Part shown: in pieces, positions 18,451 to 29,489 of the stretch
Position numbering within the stretch: position 1 is the stretch's first letter
Layout of the letters: every line of letters begins with the position of its first letter
Origin: Paraburkholderia lacunae
GTDB lineage: Bacteria; Pseudomonadota; Gammaproteobacteria; Burkholderiales; Burkholderiaceae
Length of the DNA stretch: 64,000 bases
NCBI RefSeq assembly: GCF_003353175.1
Contig: NZ_QHKS01000015.1
Coordinates: forward strand, 62,385-126,384
Direction: 5' to 3'
Notes under the pieces: model-generated
What the model was told of the DNA's origin: nothing
Databases searched by the model: none
Seen by the model: the letters and a program-made list of their open reading frames with translations, nothing else
Translations under genes and position numbers: made by a program

Positions 18451-19212
18451 ATGCTCCAAAGCCCCTCCGCGCGACGTATTGCGCGCTTCATCGCAACGTG
18501 TTGTGCGCCGTCGACGGCAGCGCAGCCTGCCACACCGTCGTCCACGTTGTCCGCAGCGTCCCGGGCCACGCCACAAGTCGCGTCACACGTCGCGTCGCAA
18601 GTCGCGCCACAAGCCGCGCCGCCTGCACCGCGCGTGGCCGCTGCAGCGACCCGCCGTCGTGCCGTCACGCCGGCTGGTTCGCCGCTGCGCGCTTATCTGC
18701 GTACCTGGCTGCATGCTCATGCGCGCACCGCCGTCGCCGCGTTGAGCGTGGCTGCGCTGTGCAGCGCCTGCGCGATGCCGAAACATCCCGACTCGGAAGC
18801 CGCGCCGCCCGACCCGTTCAACCCTGCCGCGACGCAGCTGCTCGACGACACCAGCTGGGTGCTCTCGGGCTGGAAGCAGGCCGACGGCACGGCGCGTGCG
18901 GTTCCGTCCGCCGCCGAGGGCGCGCCGATCACGCTCGTGCTGTCCACGGACAAAGGCCAGCGCCACGCCAGCGGCTTTTCCGGCTGCAACCGCTACATGG
19001 GCTCGTACACGCTGAAAGACGGCAAACTGGGCTTCGGCACGCTGGGCGGCACACGCATGGCGTGCATGACGCCGGGCGGACAGATCGAAGGTGCGTATCT
19101 CAACGCGCTCGTACACATCGACCGTACCGGTGTGCAAATGCGCGAGCCGCAGCAGATGCAGCTGGTGCTCGATAACGGCGACACGCTGACGTTCGACCGC
19201 CGCGCAAAATGA
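18451..19212 (+). CDS. META/HslJ-domain lipoprotein
   Basis: The C-terminal 140 residues form a META (HslJ-like) domain: D-D-T-S-W-V-L-S-G-W near 131-140, F-S-G-C-N-R-Y-M-G near 176-184, a second cysteine in R-M-A-C-M, and a final L-V-L-D-N-G-D-T-L-T-F. A hydrophobic stretch ending L-C-S-A-C (cysteine near residue 107 from this start) looks like a lipobox, so the protein is probably anchored in the envelope. The start is uncertain: the first 80 or so residues are Ala/Thr/Pro-rich and no ATG lies close to the signal segment. A non-ATG start nearer the lipobox is possible. The stop codon abuts a 14-bp tandem repeat array. Confidence 0.65.
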   Translation: MLQSPSARRIARFIATCCAPSTAAQPATPSSTLSAASRATPQVASHVASQVAPQAAPPAPRVAAAATRRRAVTPAGSPLRAYLRTWLHAHARTAVAALSVAALCSACAMPKHPDSEAAPPDPFNPAATQLLDDTSWVLSGWKQADGTARAVPSAAEGAPITLVLSTDKGQRHASGFSGCNRYMGSYTLKDGKLGFGTLGGTRMACMTPGGQIEGAYLNALVHIDRTGVQMREPQQMQLVLDNGDTLTFDRRAK

Positions 19213-19436
19213 CTGGACCGTGCGGTCTGGGCCACGCGGTCCGGGCCATTCGGTGTGGGCCATTCGGTGTGGGCCATCCGGTTTGAGCCATTCGGTCTGA
19301 GCCATTCGGTCTGAGCCATGCGGTCTGAGCCATGCGGTCTGGGCCATTCGGTCTGAGCCATTCGGTCTGAGCCATGCGGTCTGGGCCATGCGGTCTGGGC
19401 CATTCGGTCCGGGCCATGCGGTCCGGGCCATGCGGT
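19213..19436. repeat. 14-bp tandem repeat array, 16 copies
   Basis: Sixteen head-to-tail 14-mers fill exactly 224 bp. The unit is close to ctgggccatgcggt, with variation mainly at positions 1-4 and 9-10 (cat/catt/catg forms). The array starts at the base after the META-gene stop and fades into a degenerate seventeenth unit. Because 14 is not a multiple of three, all frames stay open and give spurious repetitive translations. Confidence 0.95.
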
Positions 19437-19644
19437 CCGGGCGGCGCGGCGGCCTCCTTGCCGCCGCGGCTGTCCGCATGACGCGCGCCGGTTGTCGCGG
19501 CAGCCGTTGTTTTTCACCGACGGCAGGCCGCGCGCCGGCCTGCTTTCCTACCGGGCGCAAGCAAACTTGCGTCTGCCTTCGAAGCATCGGGCTTCGCCGG
19601 TTTAAACTCGACGGATTGCGTTTTTGCGCGTCCGTCATTCGTTG

Positions 19645-22600
19645 ATGTCAAGCATGCACACGGTAGTTTTCGGCTGGTTCGGCGGGTCGGCCGTCTGGTT
19701 CATTCCTCTTTTGTGGCGCCTCGTGAAGTCGGCGCTGCCGGGCGGCGCGGGTTTGCGCGGCCCCGGCACGATCCGCCTTTGGCTCGGCTTCGTCTGCGTG
19801 ATGGTGGCGAGCTGCACGCTGGAGGCGTCGCTGATTGGCGCGGTGGGCTTCAATGGTGCCGGACATGCGCTGGCGGCAGGCTTCGGTCATCTGTTCGGCC
19901 ATCCCGGCACGCCGCTCGCGGCGCTCGCGCTGCTGGCGATCAGCTTGCCCTGGCTGCTCGAGTTCCGCTGGCGCGACGTCGCGGTATGGGCCGACGGCGC
20001 GTTCGGCCTCGGCCTGTCGCGCGGTCTCGCCAAACGCGACGAGGAAGCGCGCCGCCATCGCAGCGTCGATGACGGTTTGCCGTCGCACGTTTCGCCGCCC
20101 GCCAATACGATGCCGCCCAAAAACAACGGACGCACCGGACGTTATGCCCGCCCGACCGTCTGGCGGCCGCCGGCGAGCGGGCGCGGCACGCCTGCGGCGG
20201 GGGCCGCGAGTGTGACGGGTGTGGCTGCGGCAGGCAAAGACGCGACGGCGCGCGGCGCCGGGGCGAACTGGCGCGCCGGCGGAGTGAAGCCGCGCAGCCA
20301 GACACAGCAAACTGAGCCGGCAACGCGGACGCCGTCGGGAACGCCGCCGCGCGAGGCGCCGGTAACGAGGCAAGCCCTGAACCAGGATAGGACCGCGGCG
20401 CGCATGCCCGCCGAGCCGGTTACGCCGGCCGGATGGTTGCGCGATCCGGCAGCGGCGCCCCGCGGCCCGGCATCCTCAACGGCATCGGGAGCGGGCTCGC
20501 GCGCGACCCCGGCTCGCGATGGCGGCGCGCAGATGGGCCGGCGCCCGGCCGGGGAGCAACGGCCGGCGGGTTCCATCGGCATTGGCTCGGGTGCGGCAGG
20601 CCTGGCCGGCGCAGCAGTCGCGCCGGCCGTCGCGGCACCCGCGTCGCAAACGCTGAATGCTGCGCGAACCGTTTCAGGCGCCGCGGCAAATACGGCTGCA
20701 AGTTCCACGTCCGGAGTGAGCCTTCCGTCCGCACGGCCGGGCGCTGCAAGCGCCGTGCCTTCAGGCAGCCAGCCCACGTCCGCCGGGCAGACGTTCGCGG
20801 CCGCCCCGGGGACGAACCTCGGCGCAACAGCGATTGCGCGCCGTCCGGCCCGGCACGACTCGCCCGCGCCCGGTTACACGCGGCCGATGGCGACGACGCA
20901 GCCGGTCACGCCGCCCGCCAGCGTGCAGGAAACCCTTCGCAGCATCGAGGAAAACGCCGCGCGCTGGACCGATCTCGCCGGTGTAAGTCTCGCACGCAGC
21001 ACCGGTGCGGAAACGGCGACGGTGACGACGGTTTCGCCGGCTCCCGCGTTTGCTCCTGTCGAAGCCTCCACTGCGGCACCGGCGTCAAACCCGCTTCCGC
21101 AAACCGAAAGCGCGGAAGCTGCGGCGCTGCAAGCGGGCGCGCCTGCTGCGCCGGGTGAAGACCACCCAGCGCCCGCGTATCGATCGACGAGCCCTGGCGT
21201 CGAAACGGCGCAGATGGCGGCCGCGCCCGAAGCGCGCGTGACGGAATCCAGCGAGCCCGTCGTGCAATGGCCTATCGAGTCGCCAGTAACAGTGACAACG
21301 TCGAACGTTGCTGCCGCCGCAGCCGAGGATGCCGTCAACGCAGCGCACGCAGGACAGCCTACGTCTGCCGCTTCGCCGCAGATTGGAGCCCCGGGCAACG
21401 CAAGCTCCCCGGCAGTGCATATCGAGCGGCGTGAGCCGATCCAGACGCAAGCACCTGCCCTCGCGGCGGCGCCGATCGCCGAAGTCGTCATCGATCAAAC
21501 CCTCGTGCCTTGGGAAACCAGCATCGAGGCCGTCGTGTCGCTGGGCGCGGCAGCGTCGGCGGGTGCGCAACGCGTGAGCAACACCACCGCGTCGAGCGAT
21601 ACCGCCGCCACGCATCACACCGTGCCATCGCTGCACGTCGTGAACACGAGCGAAGCGGCCGCACAAATCGAAACCGACCCGGTGGACTCCCCCGCCCTGT
21701 CAGATATGCCGGAAAAAAAGGACGCGGCTGCTGCCGCATCGCCGCAAAGCGCACCGCACGCGTCGAACGTCGTCCGCTTCCCTGGCTTCGCGGCGCAAGA
21801 CGAACCGGCAGCAACGGATGATTTCGCCGACGAGCGCACCGGCGGGCCGACGACCGCACCGATCGCTTCATTCGCGCCATCGTCGGCGCCGTTCACCGCC
21901 GAACCGACAGCCGAACCTGCTGAACCTGCCGAACCTGCAGCCCCGCGTGCGCCGCTGCGCGGCCACAGCCCGACCAACGGTTTCGAGTTCCACGCGCCCG
22001 CCGCGTCGATGGTCGAATTGCCCACGCTGGATCTGCTCGCGCACGCCGACACCGATGTCGAACCGGTGTCCGAAGAAAAGCTCATCGAGACCGGGCTCCT
22101 GATCGAACAGCGCCTGCAGGAATTCAAAGTGCCCGTGACGGTGGTCGGCCACTCGGCCGGCCCGGTCATTACGCGCTTCGAAATCGAGCCGGCGCTCGGC
22201 GTGCGCGGCAGCCAGATCGTCGGCTTGATGAAGGATCTGTCGCGCGGCCTCGGCCTCACGTCGATCCGCGTCGTCGAGACGATTCCCGGCAAGACCTGCA
22301 TGGGCCTCGAGTTGCCGAACGCGAAGCGCCAGACGATCCGGTTGTCCGAAATTCTCGAAGCGAGCGTCTACCAGAACTCGCATTCGCAGCTGACGCTGGC
22401 GATGGGCAAGGACATCACCGGTCATCCGGTGGTCGCCGATCTGGCGAAGGCGCCGCACATGCTGGTCGCGGGCACGACCGGTTCGGGCAAGTCGGTCGCG
22501 ATCAACGCGATGATCTGCTCGCTGCTCTTCAAGGCGACGCCCGAAGAAGTGCGCCTGATCATGATCGATCCGAAGATGCTGGAGCTGTCGGTCTACGAAG

Positions 22601-23490
22601 GCATTCCGCATCTGCTCGCGCCGGTCGTCACCGATATGAAGCTGGCGGCCAACGCGCTGAACTGGTGCGTCGGTGAGATGGAAAAACGCTACCGCCTGAT
22701 GTCGGCGGTCGGCGTGCGCAATCTGGCCGGTTTCAACCAGAAAATCCGCGACACCGAAGCCAAGGGCAAGAAGCTCGGCAATCCGTTCTCGCTCACGCCC
22801 GAAGCGCCCGAGCCGCTCGCGCCGCTGCCGCTCATCGTGGTGGTGATCGACGAGCTGGCCGATCTGATGATGGTTGCCGGCAAGAAGATCGAAGAGCTGA
22901 TCGCGCGGCTCGCGCAAAAAGCGCGCGCCGCCGGCATCCACCTGATTCTCGCGACGCAGCGGCCGTCGGTGGACGTGATCACAGGCCTCATCAAGGCGAA
23001 CATTCCAACGCGGGTGGCGTTCCAGGTGTCGTCGAAGATCGACTCGCGCACGATCCTCGATCAGATGGGCGCGGAATCGCTGCTCGGCCAGGGCGACATG
23101 CTGTTCCTGCCGCCGGGCACGGGTTACCCGCAGCGCGTGCACGGCGCATTCGTCGCCGACGAGGAAGTGCATCGGATCGTCGAGTATCTGAAGCAGTTCG
23201 GCGAGCCGCAATACGAGGAAGGCATTCTCGACGGCCCGGCCACCGATGGCGGTGCGGCGCAGGATCTGTTCGGCGACACGCCGGACGCCGAAGCCGACCC
23301 GCTCTACGACGAAGCCGTCGCCTTCGTGGTGCGGACACGGCGCGCGTCGATCTCGTCGGTGCAGCGGCAATTGCGCATCGGCTACAACCGCGCGGCGCGC
23401 CTCGTCGAGCAGATGGAGACAGCGGGCCTCGTGTCGGCAATGGGCATCAACGGCAGCCGCGAAGTGCTCGCACCAGGACCGGCTGAATAG
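19645..23490 (+). CDS. ftsK: FtsK/SpoIIIE-type DNA translocase with long linker
   Basis: From the ATG at 19645 the protein has 1281 residues. Three or so hydrophobic segments occupy about residues 8-112, then a very long Ala/Pro/Thr/Ser-rich linker runs to about 790. The RecA-like motor follows, with Walker A GTTGSGKSVAIN near 940-951, Walker B in VVVIDELADLMM, and LATQRPSVDVITGLIKANIP. The last 70 residues form the winged-helix gamma domain (RRASISSVQRQLRIGYNRAARL) that reads KOPS polarity in FtsK. FtsK pumps DNA at the septum and activates XerCD at dif. The linker is far longer than the motor needs, and lolA and trxB are not neighbours, so this may be a second FtsK paralogue. Confidence 0.9.
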   Translation: MSSMHTVVFGWFGGSAVWFIPLLWRLVKSALPGGAGLRGPGTIRLWLGFVCVMVASCTLEASLIGAVGFNGAGHALAAGFGHLFGHPGTPLAALALLAISLPWLLEFRWRDVAVWADGAFGLGLSRGLAKRDEEARRHRSVDDGLPSHVSPPANTMPPKNNGRTGRYARPTVWRPPASGRGTPAAGAASVTGVAAAGKDATARGAGANWRAGGVKPRSQTQQTEPATRTPSGTPPREAPVTRQALNQDRTAARMPAEPVTPAGWLRDPAAAPRGPASSTASGAGSRATPARDGGAQMGRRPAGEQRPAGSIGIGSGAAGLAGAAVAPAVAAPASQTLNAARTVSGAAANTAASSTSGVSLPSARPGAASAVPSGSQPTSAGQTFAAAPGTNLGATAIARRPARHDSPAPGYTRPMATTQPVTPPASVQETLRSIEENAARWTDLAGVSLARSTGAETATVTTVSPAPAFAPVEASTAAPASNPLPQTESAEAAALQAGAPAAPGEDHPAPAYRSTSPGVETAQMAAAPEARVTESSEPVVQWPIESPVTVTTSNVAAAAAEDAVNAAHAGQPTSAASPQIGAPGNASSPAVHIERREPIQTQAPALAAAPIAEVVIDQTLVPWETSIEAVVSLGAAASAGAQRVSNTTASSDTAATHHTVPSLHVVNTSEAAAQIETDPVDSPALSDMPEKKDAAAAASPQSAPHASNVVRFPGFAAQDEPAATDDFADERTGGPTTAPIASFAPSSAPFTAEPTAEPAEPAEPAAPRAPLRGHSPTNGFEFHAPAASMVELPTLDLLAHADTDVEPVSEEKLIETGLLIEQRLQEFKVPVTVVGHSAGPVITRFEIEPALGVRGSQIVGLMKDLSRGLGLTSIRVVETIPGKTCMGLELPNAKRQTIRLSEILEASVYQNSHSQLTLAMGKDITGHPVVADLAKAPHMLVAGTTGSGKSVAINAMICSLLFKATPEEVRLIMIDPKMLELSVYEGIPHLLAPVVTDMKLAANALNWCVGEMEKRYRLMSAVGVRNLAGFNQKIRDTEAKGKKLGNPFSLTPEAPEPLAPLPLIVVVIDELADLMMVAGKKIEELIARLAQKARAAGIHLILATQRPSVDVITGLIKANIPTRVAFQVSSKIDSRTILDQMGAESLLGQGDMLFLPPGTGYPQRVHGAFVADEEVHRIVEYLKQFGEPQYEEGILDGPATDGGAAQDLFGDTPDAEADPLYDEAVAFVVRTRRASISSVQRQLRIGYNRAARLVEQMETAGLVSAMGINGSREVLAPGPAE

Positions 23491-23507
23491 ACGCAGCAAA
23501 GCAAGCC

Positions 23508-23599
23508 ATAAAAGACGGGCCGCTTTGAACCGCGCCCCAAAGGTTGGATGGGTGTCCAACTTTGCGGGGTGCAGTTCGTTCGAGCGGCCCGTCTTTTAT
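23508..23599. terminator. 92-bp imperfect palindrome, likely bidirectional terminator
   Basis: A perfect 17-bp inverted repeat (23508-23524 with 23583-23599) encloses a second, imperfect one whose arms end in gttgga and tccaac around a short loop. Both outer ends carry TTTTAT tracts in the direction of transcription, suiting termination of ftsK (plus) and the lactonase (minus), which converge here. The length is unusual for a simple terminator. Confidence 0.7.
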
Positions 23600-23637
23600 T
23601 CAACGCGTGTCTTCACATCGCACGCGTCACCCAATCC

Positions 23638-24927
23638 TCACGACGGCGAAACCAGCTTGAAATCCACCGGCGAGCCGATGTCGAAGCGCTTCGGATTCGC
23701 CTCGAGCAAACCAGTCTGCTGATCGCGCCTGAACACGTACACGGTGTCGCTGTTCTGATTGCCGACGATCAGCCAGTTACCGGTCGGGTCGATCGCGAAT
23801 TCACGCGGCGACTTGCCGAGGCTCGACTGATGCCCGATCTTCTTCAGACGACCGTTGCCCGGGTCGACCGAGAAGATCACGATCTCGTTTGCATCGCCGC
23901 GATTGGACGCGTACAGGAAGCGCCCGTCCGGCGACAGATGGATCGCCGCGGCGCCCACCGCCCCCTTGAAACCCGGCTCCGTCAGCGACAGCGTCTGCAC
24001 TGGCGCAAGCTTGCCGTCGTGGTACTCGAAGGTGCTGACCGTGGCGTTCAGCTCGCTCGTCAGGTACGCATGCTTGCCGTCGACGCCGAACACCAGATGG
24101 CGCGGGCCGGTGCCGGCCTTCTCCTGGGTGTAGCGCGAGTCGGTCGGGCCGAACAGGCCGCGGCTGCCGTCGGGCGTGTAGCGATACGAGTACAGCCTGT
24201 CGGCGCCGAGATCCTGCGCGAACAGGTAACGGCCGTCAGGCGAGAACACCGTCGAATGCACGTGCGAGTTGTCCTGGCGGCCCTTCACCGGACCGCCGCC
24301 TTCGTGATGCACCGTGAGCACCGACGCGCCGACCTGGCCGTCCGCCCGCAACGGGAACACCGCGAAGCTGCCGCCCGGGTCAGCGGCCACCGAGTAGTTC
24401 GCGCCCAGCAGATACTTGCCGTCCGGCGACAGGCTCAGATAGCACGGATCGTTGCCGTCCGACGAAACCTTGTTGAGGAAGCTCAGCTGGCCGCTCGCGG
24501 CGTCGAAGCGGAATGCGCTGATGCCGCCGCGCTGCGTCGCCGGGCCGTTGTCGCCGGGCAACTCATTGACCACGTACACGAAGCGGCGGTCACGGCTGAC
24601 CACCAGATACGACGGGTTGACCGTCTGCGCGGCCGATACGCGGGTCGCCTCGCCGGTCTTCGTGTCGAAGCGATAGACGTAGAGTCCCTCGCTCCCGCCA
24701 CCCGTATAAGTGCCGACCAGCAGGTCATAGACGCCGTCGGCGGGAGCCGGACCGGCATCTTGCGCAAACGCATGCGACGCGACAATCGAGACCATGAGCA
24801 CGAAACCTTTTATTATCGAGCGGGCGGAGCGCACAGGCGCCGGCCGTCCGGCGAATCCTGGCGTTGACGGTAACGGCAAAGCAGAGCCTGAAACGGCGCG
24901 CACCGCGGCCGTGGCACGACGAAGCAT
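23638..24927 (-). CDS. Lactonase family beta-propeller protein, exported
   Basis: The protein is 429 residues from the first ATG. A signal segment ends near residue 55 (F-V-L-M-V-S-I-V-A-S-H-A-F-A), after which repeated blades such as DGRFLYASNRGDANEI, DGRYLFAQDLGADR and DGKYLLGANYS mark the seven-bladed lactonase fold (PF10282, 6-phosphogluconolactonase/muconate cycloisomerase-like). Characterised members hydrolyse sugar lactones, but many exported ones have no proven substrate. The N-terminal 40 residues are unusually long before the hydrophobic core, so the true start may be an internal non-ATG codon. It converges on ftsK. Confidence 0.8.
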   Translation of the reverse strand: MLRRATAAVRAVSGSALPLPSTPGFAGRPAPVRSARSIIKGFVLMVSIVASHAFAQDAGPAPADGVYDLLVGTYTGGGSEGLYVYRFDTKTGEATRVSAAQTVNPSYLVVSRDRRFVYVVNELPGDNGPATQRGGISAFRFDAASGQLSFLNKVSSDGNDPCYLSLSPDGKYLLGANYSVAADPGGSFAVFPLRADGQVGASVLTVHHEGGGPVKGRQDNSHVHSTVFSPDGRYLFAQDLGADRLYSYRYTPDGSRGLFGPTDSRYTQEKAGTGPRHLVFGVDGKHAYLTSELNATVSTFEYHDGKLAPVQTLSLTEPGFKGAVGAAAIHLSPDGRFLYASNRGDANEIVIFSVDPGNGRLKKIGHQSSLGKSPREFAIDPTGNWLIVGNQNSDTVYVFRRDQQTGLLEANPKRFDIGSPVDFKLVSPS

Positions 24928-25151
24928 ACGACCTCCTGGACATCGGTTATTTGATTGAATCGGTTGTAATGTGTCGCTGGTCTGCCGCGCCGTCTGTCGA
25001 GCATGAGCATTGTAGTAATCGACGCAAGTATAAAAGCGTTGCGCCGGATCATGCAGCCAATCCGGCTACCGGTTATCGGTGTGCTCGAGCAGCAATCGTT
25101 CCCACCTCGCAGATCGTTCTTCTCAATCGAGTCTCACACCACGGAGTCTTC

Positions 25152-25304
25152 ATGAACGTCACACTCAGCCTGGGCCCGCTCGTTTCGTTGATCGCCGGCA
25201 TTCTGATTCTCGTCATGCCGCGCCTGTTGAACTACATCGTCGCGCTCTATCTGATCATCATCGGCATCATTGGACTCTTCGGCGTGGGGTCGTCGCACTT
25301 CTGA
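25152..25304 (+). CDS. Small membrane protein, DUF3096-like
   Basis: This 50-residue protein is almost all membrane: MNVTLSLGPLVSLIAGILIL, then V-M-P-R-L-L-N-Y-I-V and a second hydrophobic run ending G-S-S-H-F. The L-N-Y-I-V-A-L-Y-L-I-I-I-G pattern matches my recollection of the DUF3096 family of two-helix inner-membrane proteins. Function is unknown. It stands alone between the lactonase (divergent) and a short hypothetical gene. Confidence 0.7.
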   Translation: MNVTLSLGPLVSLIAGILILVMPRLLNYIVALYLIIIGIIGLFGVGSSHF

Positions 25305-25565
25305 GCGGCGGCAGACGGCGGCAAAAGATGAACGGCCGGGCGCGGTGCGGGCCCGGCGATCGCTCCGCATGAGCGCGGCCAGGTATCAGAGGAAAGCGGA
25401 AGAAAGCGGAAGGAAGCGAAACGAATGGCACGCGCGGTGACGGTTGCCGTGACGAAGAGCCTGGTAGTGACGCCAGGCGGCAAACCGCGGGCAGCTACGG
25501 ACAACCGGAGCTGACAAACCGAGCTGACAAACGGCGCGATGCCGAAACCCGTGCCTGCGGGATGA

Positions 25566-25811
25566 TCAGCCGTGCGACAGCTGCTCGAGCCGCAGGCGCC
25601 CCTGCAGCGACAGCGCGCCGACGGCATAATGGCCGTCACCTTCGCGGTAATGGCGGAAGCAGGCCCGTTCGCTAAGGAACGCAGCGGCGGCCAGCATCCC
25701 GTTGCGGGACAAGCCGAGGCGGCCAGGGTCGAGCGGCAACATCGAATCGTCGGCAAGTTCGCTGGCGGCCGAGAGAATCGTGATGCAATCGGATTTCGAC
25801 GGGTTCAGCAT
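25566..25811 (-). CDS. Hypothetical protein, 81 residues
   Basis: From the ATG at 25811, preceded by GGAGG nine bases upstream, the product is an 81-residue soluble protein (MLNPSKSDCITILSAASELA ...), ending R-L-R-L-E-Q-L-S-H-G. I do not recognise a domain. The good ribosome-binding site and balanced composition make it a likely gene. An in-frame upstream extension to 25997 lacks coding character. Confidence 0.5.
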   Translation of the reverse strand: MLNPSKSDCITILSAASELADDSMLPLDPGRLGLSRNGMLAAAAFLSERACFRHYREGDGHYAVGALSLQGRLRLEQLSHG

Positions 25812-26041
25812 GGCTTTGGTCCTCCGAGACGGCGTCTGCACGCGCCAGGGGCAAACCCGATGCGCTAGCCGGAAAGCGCGGCGCAGCAGGTTGAAGTCCG
25901 ATTGTAGGCAGTGATTTGACAATTTACCAACTCGCGTTTTGCCCCATTGCGCGCTGAACCAAAGCGCATCGCGCGAGTCCGGTAGTAACAAGGACACGAG
26001 GCGCAGCGGCCATGATCGCGCGCACTAGAGACACGCTCCCC

Positions 26042-27922
<1,881 letters not shown>

Positions 27923-27963
27923 TTTAATGACGTTTGCGCGTCCCTCGCGCGAAAATTGCTGCA

Positions 27964-27992
27964 TTGCACAAGTACGCTTTGTTCGATATGAT
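27964..27992 (+). promoter_or_regulatory. Sigma-70-type promoter upstream of phaZ
   Basis: TTGCAC, a 17-bp spacer, then TATGAT gives a good housekeeping promoter about 115 bp before the phaZ start. The -35 sits in a TGC/GCA-rich stretch (ttgctgcattgcacaa, from 27956) of the kind bound by PhaR-type repressors; that regulation is only an inference. Confidence 0.55.
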
Positions 27993-28105
27993 CACAGAGA
28001 CTGTCGGCCGAAAATCATTGCGCCAACACACAACCAATACGGCCAGCCGCAACGCCATAGCGTGTTTGCGAAGCCCCATGCGAACCGCTTAAGTACGGAG
28101 CACCC

Positions 28106-29383
28106 ATGCTCTACCAATTTCACGAATTCCAGCGGGCGATATTAAGCCCCCTTACCGCCTGGGCTCAGGCCGCGTCCAAGTCGTTCGCGAATCCGGCCAG
28201 CCCTCTCGCCTACGTGCCGGGCGCCACGCGGCTGTCGGCCGGTTACGAACTGCTCTACCGGCTCGGCAAAGACTACGAGAAACCCGAGTTCAACCTTCAT
28301 CAGATCGTCAAAGACGGCCATAACATCCCGATCATCGAACAAACGATCATCGAAAAGCCGTTTTGCCGCCTGATGCGCTTCAAGCGTTTCGCGGACGACA
28401 GCGACGCTGTTACCCAATTGAAAGACGAGCCGATCGTGCTGGTGTGCGCGCCGTTGTCCGGACATCACGCCACGCTGCTGCGCGATACCGTGCGAACGTT
28501 GCTGCAGGACCACAAGGTCTATCTGACCGACTGGATCGATGCGCGCATGGTGCCGCTCGAAGAAGGCGAGTTTCACCTCGACGACTACATCGCCTACATC
28601 CAGGAATTCATCCGTCACATCGGCGCGAAGAATCTGCACGTGATCTCGGTGTGCCAGCCGACCGTGCCGGTGCTCGCCGCCATCTCATTGATGGCGAGCC
28701 GCGGCGAAGAGACGCCGCGCACGATGACGATGATGGGCGGCCCGATCGACGCGCGCAAGAGCCCGACTTCGGTCAACTCGCTGGCTACGCAGCACTCGTA
28801 CGAATGGTTCGAGAACAACGTGATCTTCACGGTGCCGCCGAACTATCCGGGCGTGGGCCGCAAGGTTTATCCGGGCTTCCTGCAACACACCGGCTTTGTC
28901 GCGATGAATCCGGAGCGGCACGCGGCGTCGCACTGGGACTTCTACCAGAGCCTGTTGCGTGGCGACGAAGACGACGCCGAAGCGCATCGCCGCTTCTACG
29001 ACGAATACAACGCGGTGCTCGATATGGCCGCGGACTATTACCTGGACACGATCCGCGTGGTGTTCCAGGAGTTCAGTCTTGCCGAAGGCACGTGGGACGT
29101 CGCCGGAGAGCGGGTGCGTCCACAAGACATCAGGAAGACCGCGCTTCTCACCATTGAAGGCGAGCTGGACGATATCTCCGGCGACGGTCAGACTTTCGCC
29201 GCGCACGGGTTGTGCAGCGGTATTCCGGAGCAGCAAAAGCGTCACTTCACCGCGGAGAAATGCGGCCACTACGGCATTTTCTCGGGCCGCCGCTGGCGCA
29301 CCATCATCTATCCGCAGTTGCGCGACTTCATCCTCGAGCACAACAAGGCGCCGAAGGTGACGAAGGAAAAAGTCGAAGCCTGA
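28106..29383 (+). CDS. phaZ: Intracellular polyhydroxyalkanoate (PHB) depolymerase
   Basis: The 425-residue protein matches intracellular depolymerases of the Ralstonia PhaZ1 type. It begins MLYQFHEFQRAILSPL and has the nucleophile elbow V-I-S-V-C-Q-P-T with the cysteine at residue 183, the same number as the catalytic Cys183 of R. eutropha PhaZ1; other depolymerases use serine. A PF06850-like C-terminal region ends in E-K-C-G-H-Y-G-I-F-S-G-R-R-W, supplying the catalytic histidine. It mobilises carbon from polyhydroxybutyrate granules. It has its own promoter and a strong terminator, so it is probably monocistronic. Confidence 0.93.
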   Translation: MLYQFHEFQRAILSPLTAWAQAASKSFANPASPLAYVPGATRLSAGYELLYRLGKDYEKPEFNLHQIVKDGHNIPIIEQTIIEKPFCRLMRFKRFADDSDAVTQLKDEPIVLVCAPLSGHHATLLRDTVRTLLQDHKVYLTDWIDARMVPLEEGEFHLDDYIAYIQEFIRHIGAKNLHVISVCQPTVPVLAAISLMASRGEETPRTMTMMGGPIDARKSPTSVNSLATQHSYEWFENNVIFTVPPNYPGVGRKVYPGFLQHTGFVAMNPERHAASHWDFYQSLLRGDEDDAEAHRRFYDEYNAVLDMAADYYLDTIRVVFQEFSLAEGTWDVAGERVRPQDIRKTALLTIEGELDDISGDGQTFAAHGLCSGIPEQQKRHFTAEKCGHYGIFSGRRWRTIIYPQLRDFILEHNKAPKVTKEKVEA

Positions 29384-29412
29384 GCGTCAAGTAGTCACGC
29401 AGACACATAGAA

Positions 29413-29436
29413 CAACGGCCTCTTCGGAGGCCGTTG
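29413..29436 (+). terminator. Intrinsic terminator after phaZ
   Basis: A perfect 10-bp stem (caacggcctc / gaggccgttg) with a TTCG loop lies 30 bp after the phaZ stop. The T-run after it is weak (ccgtttctgg). Confidence 0.75.
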
Positions 29437-29489
29437 CCGTTTCTGGAGCTTCTTGCGCTTCTGAAGTTTCTAAGCGCCTGCGATGTGCT

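Noticed and set aside
19213..19436. CRISPR array
   Set aside because: Fourteen-base units follow each other without spacers; this is a simple tandem repeat.
18993..19638. Minus-strand frames coding repeated Met-Ala-Gln-Thr-Glu-Trp-Pro-type units
   Set aside because: These come from the 14-bp array, which stays open in every frame; there is no ribosome-binding site or conserved flank.
25334..25357. Terminator after the DUF3096-like gene
   Set aside because: A 7-bp GC stem exists (gccgggc / gcccggc) but no T-tract follows it.
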